From: Streptomyces sp. NBC_00285
Lineage (GTDB): Bacteria > Actinomycetota > Actinomycetes > Streptomycetales > Streptomycetaceae
NCBI RefSeq assembly: GCF_036174265.1
Contig: NZ_CP108055.1
Location: forward strand, 10,199,656-10,263,655
Length of the DNA: 64,000 nt
Reading direction: 5' to 3'
The notes under the pieces were generated by a model. The model was given only the letters and a program-made list of their open reading frames with translations, made no database searches and was not told where the DNA came from. The translations under genes were made by a program, and so were the position numbers. Shown here in pieces: positions 1 through 8,315 of this stretch. The stretch's first letter is position 1; the number at the start of each line of letters is the position of its first letter.

Positions 1-480
1 GTCTACGACGCCTGGCTCGCCCGGCCCGAGTACCAGCACAGCATCCGGATGCTGGAGGACATCGTGGCCCTCAGCTCTGGAGTGCGCGGTTCGGTGGAGA
101 CTCTCGGCCTGGCCCCGCCGACGAGCGTCGTGATCGAGTCCGACGGCTCCATCGAGGCTGTGGACACCCTGCGGTCGGTCGAGGAGGGCGCCACCTGGCT
201 CGGGCTCGACGTCCTCCGCCACTCCTTCGATGAAGCGCTGTCGCATCCGAAGCTGCTGCACCGACAGCACGGCAAGGAAGCGCTCGCCGAGCAGTGCCGC
301 GCCTGCCCACTCGTGGACGTGTGCGGCGGTGGCTACCTTCCGCACCGCTTCAGCGAAGCCCAAGGCTACCGGAACCCGTCTGTCTACTGCGCGGACCTGG
401 AGTACCTCATCCGACACGTCCAGGGCTCCCTACGGCAGCACGGCTGGAACGCGTATGCGCAGGCCGCCTCGCCGCCGTAG
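1..480 (+). CDS. Radical SAM/SPASM peptide maturase, C-terminal part
   Basis: The gene is cut by the left edge; only the last 159 residues are visible. They carry the auxiliary iron-sulfur (SPASM) region: cysteines at residues 99, 102 and 108 of the visible part, then a GGGYLPHR segment and NPSVYC with cysteine 130. This arrangement is typical of actinobacterial RiPP maturases of the FxsB/cyclophane-forming group, which cross-link side chains of a precursor peptide. The radical SAM core and any precursor gene lie outside the window. It is on the opposite strand from the lanthipeptide genes, so I do not assign it to that cluster. The exact subfamily is inference. Confidence 0.8.
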   Translation, partial: VYDAWLARPEYQHSIRMLEDIVALSSGVRGSVETLGLAPPTSVVIESDGSIEAVDTLRSVEEGATWLGLDVLRHSFDEALSHPKLLHRQHGKEALAEQCRACPLVDVCGGGYLPHRFSEAQGYRNPSVYCADLEYLIRHVQGSLRQHGWNAYAQAASPP

Positions 481-572
481 ACGCGTGTGCCGTACCGCCA
501 GGAGGGGATCACGCGCTGGAACGAACGAGTGCAGCAGTGACCGAAGCTACCGAGGAATGACAGGAGGCGCCG

Positions 573-1052
573 ATGAGCGTGACGATCCGCCCTGCGGAGA
601 AGCGGGACGTCCCGGCCATGGCCGAGCTGATCGAGGAGATCGAGCGGTTCTACGGTGCGACCGACACCGACATCCAGCCACTGGAGGAACGCCGAACCCA
701 GGTCGAAGAGGCGCTGTTCGGCTCGCCGCCGCTGGCTTCCGCGTTGCTCGTCGAGGACGAGACCGGGGACATCGTCGGACTCGCCGCGTATTCCTTCCTC
801 TGGCCGGCCGCCGGCTCCTCGCACTCCCTGTTCCTGAAGGAGCTCTACGTCCGCGACACCCTGCGTCGGCAGGGCACCGGTGCTCGCCTCATGGACGAAC
901 TCCGTGCCATCGCCGCAGGGCGCCCCGGGTGCAGCCGCGTGGAATGGATGACCGACAGTGACAATCCGGGAGCACGGGCCTTCTATAAGTCACTTGGGTT
1001 CGCCGAGTTCGATGGGAAGATCGTCTACCGGGTCGACTCCGGCACGGCGTGA
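573..1052 (+). CDS. GNAT family N-acetyltransferase
   Basis: This 159-aa protein has the GNAT layout: an N-terminal strand-helix (VTIRPAEKRDVPAMAEL), a central LFLKELYVRDTLRRQGTGARL segment matching the acetyl-CoA-binding motif (R-x-x-G-x-G/A), and a C-terminal NPGARAFYKSLGF motif. It probably transfers an acetyl group to a small molecule or peptide amine; the substrate cannot be read from sequence. An AGGAGG-type ribosome site precedes the ATG. It lies 92 bp after the maturase gene in the same direction, so co-transcription is possible. Confidence 0.85.
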   Translation: MSVTIRPAEKRDVPAMAELIEEIERFYGATDTDIQPLEERRTQVEEALFGSPPLASALLVEDETGDIVGLAAYSFLWPAAGSSHSLFLKELYVRDTLRRQGTGARLMDELRAIAAGRPGCSRVEWMTDSDNPGARAFYKSLGFAEFDGKIVYRVDSGTA

Positions 1053-1068
1053 GGGTGGTACGAGGTCA

Positions 1069-1443
1069 GTGGAAGTGGAGCGCTGCGACGAGTGCGGCGG
1101 CAAGATCGTCATCGGGCTCGGATGCGAGTGTCCGCCGGGCTCGTCGGCGTCGGCGTCGGCGACCCCACGTTCGGTGCGTACGTTCGTGAGGACGGAGTGG
1201 CGTACTCACCCGGAGGACACGATCCTGATCTCTCCTGCCCAGTGCGCGCACAGACCGGGATGGTGCGACCACGTGACCGAGGACGACGTACAGCCGCCGC
1301 GCTGGGGGTGGATCCCGAATCCTCCGCCCGGGCTCTGGGAGCGGTTGAGCAGTGCTTCTCCGGCGACCGCCACCGCGGGCAACCCCAGGCGGCGAGCCGT
1401 GCGACGGTGCACCACCTGTGAGGCGAACCTCGCGCCGAGTTGA
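1069..1443 (+). CDS. Small CxxC hypothetical protein
   Basis: I do not recognise this family. The GTG at 1069 gives a protein of about 124 aa that begins with C-x-x-C-G-G-K and then G-L-G-C-E-C, a likely zinc-binding knuckle, and ends with a second CTTCE pair. The reading frame is open further upstream into the GNAT gene, but that part overlaps a well-supported gene, so the internal GTG is preferred. It follows the GNAT gene by 16 bp and is followed by a hairpin terminator. Confidence 0.5.
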   Translation: MEVERCDECGGKIVIGLGCECPPGSSASASATPRSVRTFVRTEWRTHPEDTILISPAQCAHRPGWCDHVTEDDVQPPRWGWIPNPPPGLWERLSSASPATATAGNPRRRAVRRCTTCEANLAPS

Positions 1444-1480
1444 CCACCGTGCTGCAACATCGCTCTGTTCTCGCTTCGGT

Positions 1481-1512
1481 GGGCGCGGCCTCACCCGTCG
1501 ACGGCCGCGCCC
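1481..1512. terminator. Bidirectional hairpin terminator
   Basis: A perfect 10-bp inverted repeat (GGGCGCGGCC / GGCCGCGCCC) with a 12-nt loop sits between the convergent ends of the CxxC gene and the methyltransferase gene. Confidence 0.65.
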
Positions 1513-1525
1513 GCCCGCGTCAGGA

Positions 1526-2749
1526 TCAGTAGCTGATGACGAGCCGCACGGAGGGCCGGTTGATCACGGCTCCGTCGGCGAGGTCGCTGTCCGGTGTGTC
1601 CGCGGGGTAGGCCGTGACGACGGGTTCGGCGGTCCGGGCCGCGCCCCAGGCGCGGATCTGCGCGCAGATCCGCTCGGCGAGACCGGCGCCGGCCGGGCCA
1701 TAGCCGACGGCTCCCAGCCGGAACCGGGGTTCAGTCTCGGGGTCTTCGGCGGTCCGCTCCAGGGTGAGGTACGCGATGGAGTCCCCCTCGACGAGGGCGG
1801 GGCTCAGGGCAGGTGAGGCGGGCCGGTGGAGACCGGCCTCCATTGCTGCGGGCTTCACGGTGATGCGGCAGGTCACTCGCTCCGTGGCGCTCAGCCGTAG
1901 CCAGACGCCGTCGAACGACTCGACGGGGCCGACCATCACATCGGTCCAAGCGACCGACTTCGGTCGGGTGAGCGCGTCGCGAAGGAGTTCCGGGGCGATG
2001 GACTGGTCCTCGTCCCAGTAGAGCCTGACGAGCCGGTCGTCGTCGATGTAATCGTTCCGCTCCCCGTCCTGGCCGATCACCGGGAGGAAGCCGCACATCT
2101 TGACGGAGTCGGACCGCATCAGCCCCTCCTCGCGTTGGAAGGCCACGGCCCTGGAGAGCCCGCGCCACCGCAGCGGGACCACGAGGCGTCCGCCGACGAC
2201 GAGCTGGTCCCACCAGGCGCCGGGGAGATCCCACATGCCGACCGTGGCGATCATTCGGTCGTACGGGCTGAACTCAGGGGCGCCGAGGGCGCCGTCCCTC
2301 GTGACCACGCGAACGTCTTCGTATCCGTTCGCGTCCAGAGCCCGGCGGGCGTAGACGGTCACGTCGGGGGCGACGTCGCACGTGGTGACCTGTCCAGACT
2401 TCCCTGTGAGGTGCTTGAGCAGGGCGGCGTTGTAGCCGGTGCCCGCCCCGATCTCGAAGACGTTGTCGCCTTCGCGGACGGCGAGCTGGACCAGCATGAA
2501 GTGCACGACATCGGGCTGGGAGGCGCAGCTCAGCGGGAGTGCGTCCTCGTCGGGGTTCTCCTTGATCGTCACGCTCTTGTTGGCGTACGCCTCCTCGATG
2601 GGCGCGTCGGGGAGGAAGGCGTGGCGGGGTACGGTCCGCATGGCGGTCTCGACGCGTGCGTCGTGGAGGCCGGAGAGGTCCTCTTTCAGGATGGCGTCGA
2701 CCAGGCGGTTGCGCAGGTCCTCGGGGGAGGCGCCAGTGGTGGTGTTCAT
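1526..2749 (-). CDS. PCMT-like methyltransferase, FxLD lanthipeptide system
   Basis: This 407-aa protein has an L-isoaspartate methyltransferase (PCMT) fold, with the SAM-binding motif VFEIGAGTGY at residues 97-106 and a long C-terminal extension. That combination is the hallmark of the methyltransferase of FxLD class I lanthipeptide clusters (LanSA-like). In the characterised OlvSA example the enzyme methylates a core aspartate, which collapses through a succinimide to isoaspartate, a beta-amino acid. It is the last gene of the minus-strand cluster, 87 bp after the cyclase. An AAAGGA ribosome site precedes the ATG. The chemistry here is inferred from the family. Confidence 0.88.
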   Translation of the reverse strand: MNTTTGASPEDLRNRLVDAILKEDLSGLHDARVETAMRTVPRHAFLPDAPIEEAYANKSVTIKENPDEDALPLSCASQPDVVHFMLVQLAVREGDNVFEIGAGTGYNAALLKHLTGKSGQVTTCDVAPDVTVYARRALDANGYEDVRVVTRDGALGAPEFSPYDRMIATVGMWDLPGAWWDQLVVGGRLVVPLRWRGLSRAVAFQREEGLMRSDSVKMCGFLPVIGQDGERNDYIDDDRLVRLYWDEDQSIAPELLRDALTRPKSVAWTDVMVGPVESFDGVWLRLSATERVTCRITVKPAAMEAGLHRPASPALSPALVEGDSIAYLTLERTAEDPETEPRFRLGAVGYGPAGAGLAERICAQIRAWGAARTAEPVVTAYPADTPDSDLADGAVINRPSVRLVISY

Positions 2750-2836
2750 CGCGTCCTTTCGGAAGGTGCCCGGCTGTGCGTACGGCAGGGGTAGATCGTT
2801 CTCATTTGTTCTGGTGTGCGGATGCGGTTCGCGGCG

Positions 2837-4012
2837 TCACCCTGTCAGGAGCAGGCAGCGGTCCCAGGGGGCGGTGATCGCCGTGTTGACGGGGTCGGTG
2901 AGACGGACCAAATGGATGCCTGCCGTGCCGTCCATCAGGCCGGCGCCGTCCGGCAGTCCGTGGTGGTCCAGGTGCTTGTTGAGCCGGACGTTGAGGCGGC
3001 GTAGGTGCGACGCGAGTTCGTCGTCGAGGGCGTCGGCGGCGGCACGGGAGACGGTCTGTATGAGCCCCGCCCAGCCGTGGCAGAGGGAGGCGTCGGTGAG
3101 CTGGGCGAGCTGCTGGTCGTCGGCCAGACATCCGGCCAGGGCCTGCTCGGCTTGCCGTTGCCGGTCACGGTCGCCGAGGGCGAGGCCGGCGAGTTGTTGG
3201 GCGCGGACGATGCCGGGGGTGCCGTAGCACCAGGACGGGCGTCTCGGTCCTGGACGCTGGAGTTCGCCGCGTCGGTGTTCGGCTCGGGTGATCAGGTCCG
3301 GCCACCAGGCGTGCGAGTCGGTGCCGTTGCGCCACCGGTCGAGCCAGTCGCAGATCCGGGTGATGGCTTGCGTCTGTCCGGGCACCCAGTGGTGGTGTCG
3401 CAGGGCCGTGGCCAGCAATGCCAGCGGTCCGGTGATGCCGTGGGCGAGGCCGAAGTTGCCGTGTCCGCCGGGCCATCGCGGCGTCGGTCGCAGATCGGGG
3501 CTGTCTCCCGTCCACCAGCCGGGCAGATGTTGCGCCTCGGTGGTGATCGGTTCCGTCAGCCGCGCCAGGTAGGCGAGGACGTCCCGCAGCTCCGTCTTGT
3601 GGCCGCGGTGCAGGTGGTACACGCCCAGCCCGGTCAGGCCGCTGATGAGGTCGAACTCGCCCAGGGTGGGCAACGCGCCGCGATCGATGCGGGCGTGTGC
3701 CCGCTGGAGTCGATGGCGTGTGACGTCGGCGAGGTGTGTGTCCAGGGTCGCCAGGGCGCGCGTGGCGGTGTTCGTGTGCGTGAAGCTGAGGACGTACGCG
3801 ACGGCCGGGGCGCCCTCGTACAGACCGCATGCTTCGGCGGCGGCCTGGATAGGGCCCTTGAGCATGGCGGCGGCCCACGGCCGGAGCGCGTCCCGGTCCT
3901 CTTCGCCGGTGTGGGCCCTGACGGCGTGCAGCAGGGCGACTCCCGCCGCGCCGGAGTACAGCGACTGCCCCCAGCCGGGCCCGGTGGGTGTGGGCGGCGC
4001 GTCGTAGTTCAT
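2837..4012 (-). CDS. LanC-like lanthionine cyclase
   Basis: This 391-aa enzyme should add precursor cysteine thiols to dehydrated Ser/Thr residues to form lanthionine rings. The LanC zinc ligands are visible: Cys262 in SWCYGTPG and Cys311-His312 in CHGWAG. The helical-toroid repeat motifs GLAHGITG (about 189-196) and DGTAGIHL near the end are present. Its ATG shares a base with the stop codon of the dehydratase gene (TGATG), so the two are translationally coupled. Length is normal for the family and no key residue is missing. Confidence 0.92.
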   Translation of the reverse strand: MNYDAPPTPTGPGWGQSLYSGAAGVALLHAVRAHTGEEDRDALRPWAAAMLKGPIQAAAEACGLYEGAPAVAYVLSFTHTNTATRALATLDTHLADVTRHRLQRAHARIDRGALPTLGEFDLISGLTGLGVYHLHRGHKTELRDVLAYLARLTEPITTEAQHLPGWWTGDSPDLRPTPRWPGGHGNFGLAHGITGPLALLATALRHHHWVPGQTQAITRICDWLDRWRNGTDSHAWWPDLITRAEHRRGELQRPGPRRPSWCYGTPGIVRAQQLAGLALGDRDRQRQAEQALAGCLADDQQLAQLTDASLCHGWAGLIQTVSRAAADALDDELASHLRRLNVRLNKHLDHHGLPDGAGLMDGTAGIHLVRLTDPVNTAITAPWDRCLLLTG

Positions 4013-7000
4013 CAGCGGCTCTCCCCCGGCCAGGCGGCCCATGCGACGGCGGACTGACGGGCAAGGCGGCGGCAAAGCCTCTCGTCCTCCCGGTCCAGAC
4101 CCCGCAGGCGGTTGTGGTGCATGTGCAGCAAGGATTCCAGGACGGAGTCGAGGTCCATGCTCTCGGCGAGGCCCTCGCGATACAGCGCCAGGGCCACGGC
4201 GCGACGGTGCCACGCTTGGGCGACCTCTTCGCCCCAGCACCGGGCATGAGGCGTAGCGCGGCGAACGAGTTCGATGGCCTGGTCGCTGACGCCTCGCTCG
4301 ACGCGAGCCGGAGGCGCGGGCCGGTTCGCCAGCCACCTCATGCCCTCGTCGGGGCCGAGCAAGCCGCAGGCAATGTCCACCATGCCAACCGCGGCCAGCG
4401 CCCGTCCGTCGACACCGCCGCCCTGCAAGGCGGCGAGGGCGTAGGCCGAGTCGGCCGTGAACACCGCCTCGGCACAGCGCAGGGCGGCGCCTGGGCCGTA
4501 ACGGCCGATCTCGGGGGTGTACGTGTCGAACACCAGCCTGCTGATGAGCCCTTCGCGGCGCAGGCCGGCGGCCCATCCGGCGACGAGCTCGGTGCAGGCG
4601 GCGTGCTGTCCGGGGCTGCCGGTGCGGATGCGCAAGCGGAGGTGGTCGAGGTCGTGCGGGGTGCGGTAGCGGATGAACCACCACTCGGGTGTACCTGGGA
4701 GTTGGAGCACGAGCCGCGCGAGGTGCGTGCCGATCAGCTCCTCGAACTGTTCTGGGTGGCTGTAGATCTTGGCGTTCAGCCAGGGTGCCTGCACCGCCCC
4801 TGGTACGGGTCCGAGGGTGCTGTTGGTGAGCACGGGGAGGAAGCCGGAGAGCGGGTCGGGTATCGGTCGGCGGGTGCTGGTCATCGGCAGGGCGATCTCG
4901 TGGACGTGGCCGCCGATCCAGCCGTAGGTCTCCTCGGCCGGCGCCTCCGTCAGCACGGCATGGCCTTCCCGGTCCAGGTGGGCACGCAGGACGGTGGCGT
5001 GTGCGGGCACGTCGAGTTGGAGCCGACGTGTCCGGTCGTCCTCCCGCAGCTCGACGGCACCGTGGCAGTGCCACCGCTTCCGCCACCGGCCGAGGCGATC
5101 GGTCCACTCCCGCATGTCCGCGGCGCGGCTTGGAAGGTCGTCGGCGGTCAGGTTCCAGCGACTGGGAGAGAGGATCACGCGCCCGTAGCGGACGCGAGGC
5201 AGGAACGGCAGCCGTGCGCCGTGCGGCCCCCAGTCGAAGCCGGTCCAGGCAGGCCCGAAGGAGCGGGTCAGGTGGGCCAGGAACCTGGCCAGGGGCGGGG
5301 GTTGCTTGTCCAGGGCCATGGCGTGGAAGACCTGCGGGTCCACCAAGCGGCGGCGGGAGATGCTGACCAGGTACAGCCGGGTGTGCGTGGCCGTGACCGC
5401 GAGGTCGTCGACGTCGATGAGCGTCGTAGAGGTGTCGTCGGGGCTGCGGTGTTCGCCCAACGGGATCACGTGTGGGAGATAAGCGGGGATGCGGGCGACG
5501 TTCTCCGTGTGCGGGTACAGCGGCGGGAAGGACAGCTGCGCGGTCAGCGCGTTCTCGACGCCCGTGGGAACTTGGCGGTAGACCTCGTCGAGTCCCGTGC
5601 CGGTGGCGACCGGAGTGAACCGGGAGGTGAGTGTGCCCGCGGCACGGGCCGGTGTCACCGTGAGCGTGAAGTCCCCGTCCTCCAGGGCGGACAGGCTGTC
5701 GGCGTGCAGGCGCGCGCACATCTCCACGTGGGGCGGTACCTCCTGCCCGGTCGGCGCATCGCCGGCCAGGCGGTCAATCAGGTCGTCGGTGAGGACGATC
5801 TCTCTGCTGCCGTCGGCCAGTGCCTGCCAGGCCAGAGCCAGCAGCGCCTCGTCACGCTCGGAGACTGTCGGGGGCGGTGCGGTCATGCGGCTGCCGGGGT
5901 ACTCGGCTGGATAGCCGAGCCCGGACGCCGGGTCGACGACCTCCTTCACCGGAACGAGCGTGCCGGTGCCATACCGCTCCCAGAACGCGACCTGGTACTC
6001 CTTCCACACGCCCTGGCCCGCCGGTCGGCGCGTGAGCCGCAGTAGAGCATCGGCAGCCCTTTCCATCTCCTGCGCGACGCTCTCGGGGATCCGTACCTCG
6101 GCGTCCAGCCTCAGGTCGACGGCCAAGGGGCTTCGGCCCGCGTCGGAGAGCCCACGCAGTCGACCCGTGAGTTCCTCCCGAGCCGGGCCTTGCGCGCTCG
6201 CCGGGCGCCGGTTGTGCTCGTGTACGGCGCATTGCACAGCTTCCAGTTCGTGCAGAACCTGCGCGACCTGCGGCACCGCGCCCGCGTCTGCGCCGTGCAG
6301 CCGCTGGATCAGGTGGGACAGCGGATCGGTGTTGGTCATCGGCGCGCGCAAGCTGGTGATCAGGAATTTCTCGCGCACCAGCGCGCCGAGCAGTGTGCGG
6401 ATGTTCTGCGGCTCGGTTCGGGGGAAGGAGGCGGCCAACTGCTCGGCGAGGGCGGCGAATCGGACCGGCCCGCCCGCGAGGCGCTCGATCACGCGTACCG
6501 CACTGGTGCGCCGGACGGTGGCCCCCATCTGTCCGCCGTGCGGGACATGCAGCCGTCCGCCGCGGCGCGCCGCCAGGTTGTTCAGGACGACATCCAGGCG
6601 CTCCAGCAGGATCGGGCACGCCTCCAGGCGGACGATGACGTCGTCCAGCCACTCGGTGTCCACCCGCGCCACGGCCTGGTGTGCGTCTCCCCACCTCACG
6701 TGCGGCGTCGAACCCACGCTGGCCGCGGTGACTCCCGCGAAGAGGCCGAACGGCGTCGGTCGCCCGCCGGCGCGCAACAAGTATCGGACGGTGGCCATGG
6801 CGGCGCGCCGGACCTGCTTGGAGCGTGTCGGCTGCCCGGCGCAGATCGCGTCGACCCGCGTGGCGAGATCGCCGCTCGCCTGCCGGACGGCGTCGGCGAA
6901 CCGCGCATCGGCCCAGACCTGCCTCAGCCACCTGCCGCACGCCTCTGTGTCGGACGGGTCAGGCCACCATGTCGGCAGACGCGTCAGCGGCATCTCGGCG

Positions 7001-7053
7001 GCCCGGAGCAGTGCCGCGCCTGTGTGCTGGTAGAGCTTTCCGTCGCTTCCCAT
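4012..7053 (-). CDS. Class I lanthipeptide dehydratase (LanB)
   Basis: This protein of about 1013 aa has an N-terminal glutamylation domain (conserved GLFAGVT, then R-rich segments) and a C-terminal elimination domain with WWFIRYRTPHDLDHLRLRI, the SpaB_C/thiopeptide-type signature. In the family, Ser/Thr are glutamylated from Glu-tRNA and glutamate is then eliminated to give dehydroamino acids. Two ATGs (7059 and 7053) occur. The inner one is preferred because GGAGG lies at proper spacing only for it. It is preceded by the precursor gene and a strong hairpin, and it overlaps the cyclase gene. Confidence 0.93.
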   Translation of the reverse strand: MGSDGKLYQHTGAALLRAAEMPLTRLPTWWPDPSDTEACGRWLRQVWADARFADAVRQASGDLATRVDAICAGQPTRSKQVRRAAMATVRYLLRAGGRPTPFGLFAGVTAASVGSTPHVRWGDAHQAVARVDTEWLDDVIVRLEACPILLERLDVVLNNLAARRGGRLHVPHGGQMGATVRRTSAVRVIERLAGGPVRFAALAEQLAASFPRTEPQNIRTLLGALVREKFLITSLRAPMTNTDPLSHLIQRLHGADAGAVPQVAQVLHELEAVQCAVHEHNRRPASAQGPAREELTGRLRGLSDAGRSPLAVDLRLDAEVRIPESVAQEMERAADALLRLTRRPAGQGVWKEYQVAFWERYGTGTLVPVKEVVDPASGLGYPAEYPGSRMTAPPPTVSERDEALLALAWQALADGSREIVLTDDLIDRLAGDAPTGQEVPPHVEMCARLHADSLSALEDGDFTLTVTPARAAGTLTSRFTPVATGTGLDEVYRQVPTGVENALTAQLSFPPLYPHTENVARIPAYLPHVIPLGEHRSPDDTSTTLIDVDDLAVTATHTRLYLVSISRRRLVDPQVFHAMALDKQPPPLARFLAHLTRSFGPAWTGFDWGPHGARLPFLPRVRYGRVILSPSRWNLTADDLPSRAADMREWTDRLGRWRKRWHCHGAVELREDDRTRRLQLDVPAHATVLRAHLDREGHAVLTEAPAEETYGWIGGHVHEIALPMTSTRRPIPDPLSGFLPVLTNSTLGPVPGAVQAPWLNAKIYSHPEQFEELIGTHLARLVLQLPGTPEWWFIRYRTPHDLDHLRLRIRTGSPGQHAACTELVAGWAAGLRREGLISRLVFDTYTPEIGRYGPGAALRCAEAVFTADSAYALAALQGGGVDGRALAAVGMVDIACGLLGPDEGMRWLANRPAPPARVERGVSDQAIELVRRATPHARCWGEEVAQAWHRRAVALALYREGLAESMDLDSVLESLLHMHHNRLRGLDREDERLCRRLARQSAVAWAAWPGESR

Positions 7054-7086
7054 CCCCATGCCTCCGCCGTCAGTGCTGTGAACGAG

Positions 7087-7118
7087 CGGGGCCGGGGGCG
7101 GCAGCGCCCCCGACCCCG
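7087..7118 (-). terminator. Hairpin between precursor and dehydratase genes
   Basis: A 14-bp stem with one mismatch and a 4-nt loop lies directly after the precursor stop codon and before LanB. This is the usual place for a partial terminator that keeps precursor mRNA in excess over modification-enzyme mRNA. The role is inferred from position. Confidence 0.6.
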
Positions 7119-7132
7119 TGCACGGGCCGTCG

Positions 7133-7336
7133 TCAGACGGCGCTGGCGCAGGACGAGGCGCAGGAGGCCGCGCACCCGTCGCCGGTGCCGCACGCCTTGG
7201 GGAGCAGGTCGGCGCCGATCTCCGTGACGATGGTCAGGTCGATGTCGAACGGGTCGGCGGGCGCCTCGGGGGCGGCCGTCGCAGCGGACGCCCCGGTGGT
7301 GGCCGTTGTGATCGGGGTGAGCATGGTTGCGGTCAT
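7133..7336 (-). CDS. FxLD family lanthipeptide precursor
   Basis: This is a 67-aa peptide. The leader carries FDID at residues 30-33, the F-x-(L/I)-D box recognised by class I LanB enzymes, and an acidic stretch after it. The C-terminal part holds cysteines 49, 55, 60 and 63, hydroxyl residues T51, S59, S62 and S65, and an Asp53-Gly54 pair. Asp-Gly is the pair most prone to succinimide formation and is the likely target of the PCMT-like methyltransferase in the same cluster. A GAGGAA ribosome site lies upstream of the ATG. The leader cleavage site is not evident and no dedicated protease is encoded nearby. Confidence 0.9.
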   Translation of the reverse strand: MTATMLTPITTATTGASAATAAPEAPADPFDIDLTIVTEIGADLLPKACGTGDGCAASCASSCASAV

Positions 7337-7440
7337 CGCACTTCCTCTCTGTCGGAAGGTTCCGAACGGTTCGTCGCGCCGCCCGGCCTGCGTATGGATT
7401 GCCGCAGGGCCGGGTTTCTGCGTTCGCACCTTGGGTGCGG

Positions 7441-7499
7441 CCCCTCTCCGGTTGACCGGATTCCGTGGAAGACATGGATTCGGAGCATCCGGAGAGGGG
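7441..7499 (-). promoter_or_regulatory. Inverted repeat upstream of the precursor gene
   Basis: A perfect 11-bp inverted repeat (CCCCTCTCCGG / CCGGAGAGGGG) with a 37-nt spacer lies between the end of the 58-aa gene and the precursor gene. It could terminate transcription of the small-gene pair or be an operator for the precursor promoter. Confidence 0.4.
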
Positions 7500-7519
7500 G
7501 GCGAGGACACGGGCCGGGG

Positions 7520-7696
7520 CTACCGGAACTGGCCCGCGTAGAGCGTGGTCAACGTTGTGCCGGTCACCAGGACGGGCAGGAACAGCACCTGGAAGGTGCC
7601 GAAGCCGAACCGACCGACGTACGTCGCCGGATGCCGCAGCACCCATCCGGCCTGGCCGAGCAGCTGCAGGAGCGACCGTTGCCGCATCCGGGCCAT
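7520..7696 (-). CDS. 58-aa hydrophobic small protein
   Basis: The product is unrecognised. It has a basic N-terminus (MARMRQRSLLQLLGQ) and a hydrophobic C-terminal stretch rich in F, L, V and T (about residues 31-52) that could insert in or lie on a membrane. Its ATG overlaps the stop codon of the 135-aa gene in an ATGA arrangement, which strongly suggests it is translated. It lies directly upstream of the lanthipeptide precursor on the same strand, so a role in export, immunity or control of the peptide is possible but unproven. Confidence 0.5.
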   Translation of the reverse strand: MARMRQRSLLQLLGQAGWVLRHPATYVGRFGFGTFQVLFLPVLVTGTTLTTLYAGQFR

Positions 7697-8103
7697 CACG
7701 CCGCCGACCTCCGTGCGACCGTGGCGCCTGCGGCATCGACGACCGCCCACGGTGTCGTGATCAGCGCTCCGGTCCGAGCCTGCGAGGCAGCGAGGTTCGA
7801 CTTGTCCTCCTCCAGATGCCCCAGCATCACGAGTAGAGGGGTGGCGATCCCGGCCGCCTTCCCCTGCTCGACCGCGGCCAAAGCGTTGTGCCAGCCCTCG
7901 CACAGGGCGCGGCTCTCGAACGGTGCCGCCCGGTCGACGTACGTCTCGACCGCCTCCCAGCCGGCATCGGCCACGTACCGCCGTGCGCTGGCCACGCTGT
8001 GGTCGCCGGCCTCACTGAGTGACGCGGGCAGACAGGCGTACAACACCAGGCGCGTGCCCGGGGGCACCTCGTGTGGTGCGGTCTGCCTCGCACTGCCGCT
8101 CAT
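7696..8103 (-). CDS. 135-aa hypothetical protein upstream of lanthipeptide cluster
   Basis: The fold hint is weak: VLYACLPASL, then a helix pattern and VETYVDRA, loosely recalling serine-recombinase N-terminal or Rossmann-like domains, but no catalytic serine context is visible. It is coupled through ATGA to the 58-aa gene and shares the strand of the lanthipeptide genes. A divergent gap of about 210 bp separates it from the ATPase gene and should hold its promoter. Confidence 0.55.
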   Translation of the reverse strand: MSGSARQTAPHEVPPGTRLVLYACLPASLSEAGDHSVASARRYVADAGWEAVETYVDRAAPFESRALCEGWHNALAAVEQGKAAGIATPLLVMLGHLEEDKSNLAASQARTGALITTPWAVVDAAGATVARRSAA

Positions 8104-8315
8104 TCCGCGTTACCTCCAGCCAGGTGAGCCGAGACGCCAAGGGTCCGGCGCCTCGACGAAGAGCCTCGTCGGGGGCAGTCGACGGCGGTACGCCGTGAGC
8201 ACGCCGTTCGTCCGCCGTCCGGCGGCGCGCGAGGAGGCGGAGGCGCGGCGTACCGCCGCGGCTCAGGCGTAGCGAGGCTGATCGGTCCAGTGCCAAGCGG
8301 AAACGAGAAGCGGCG

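Noticed and set aside
1..480. Assigning the radical SAM maturase to the FxLD lanthipeptide cluster
   Set aside because: It is on the opposite strand, separated by two genes and a bidirectional terminator, and FxLD clusters do not need a radical SAM enzyme.
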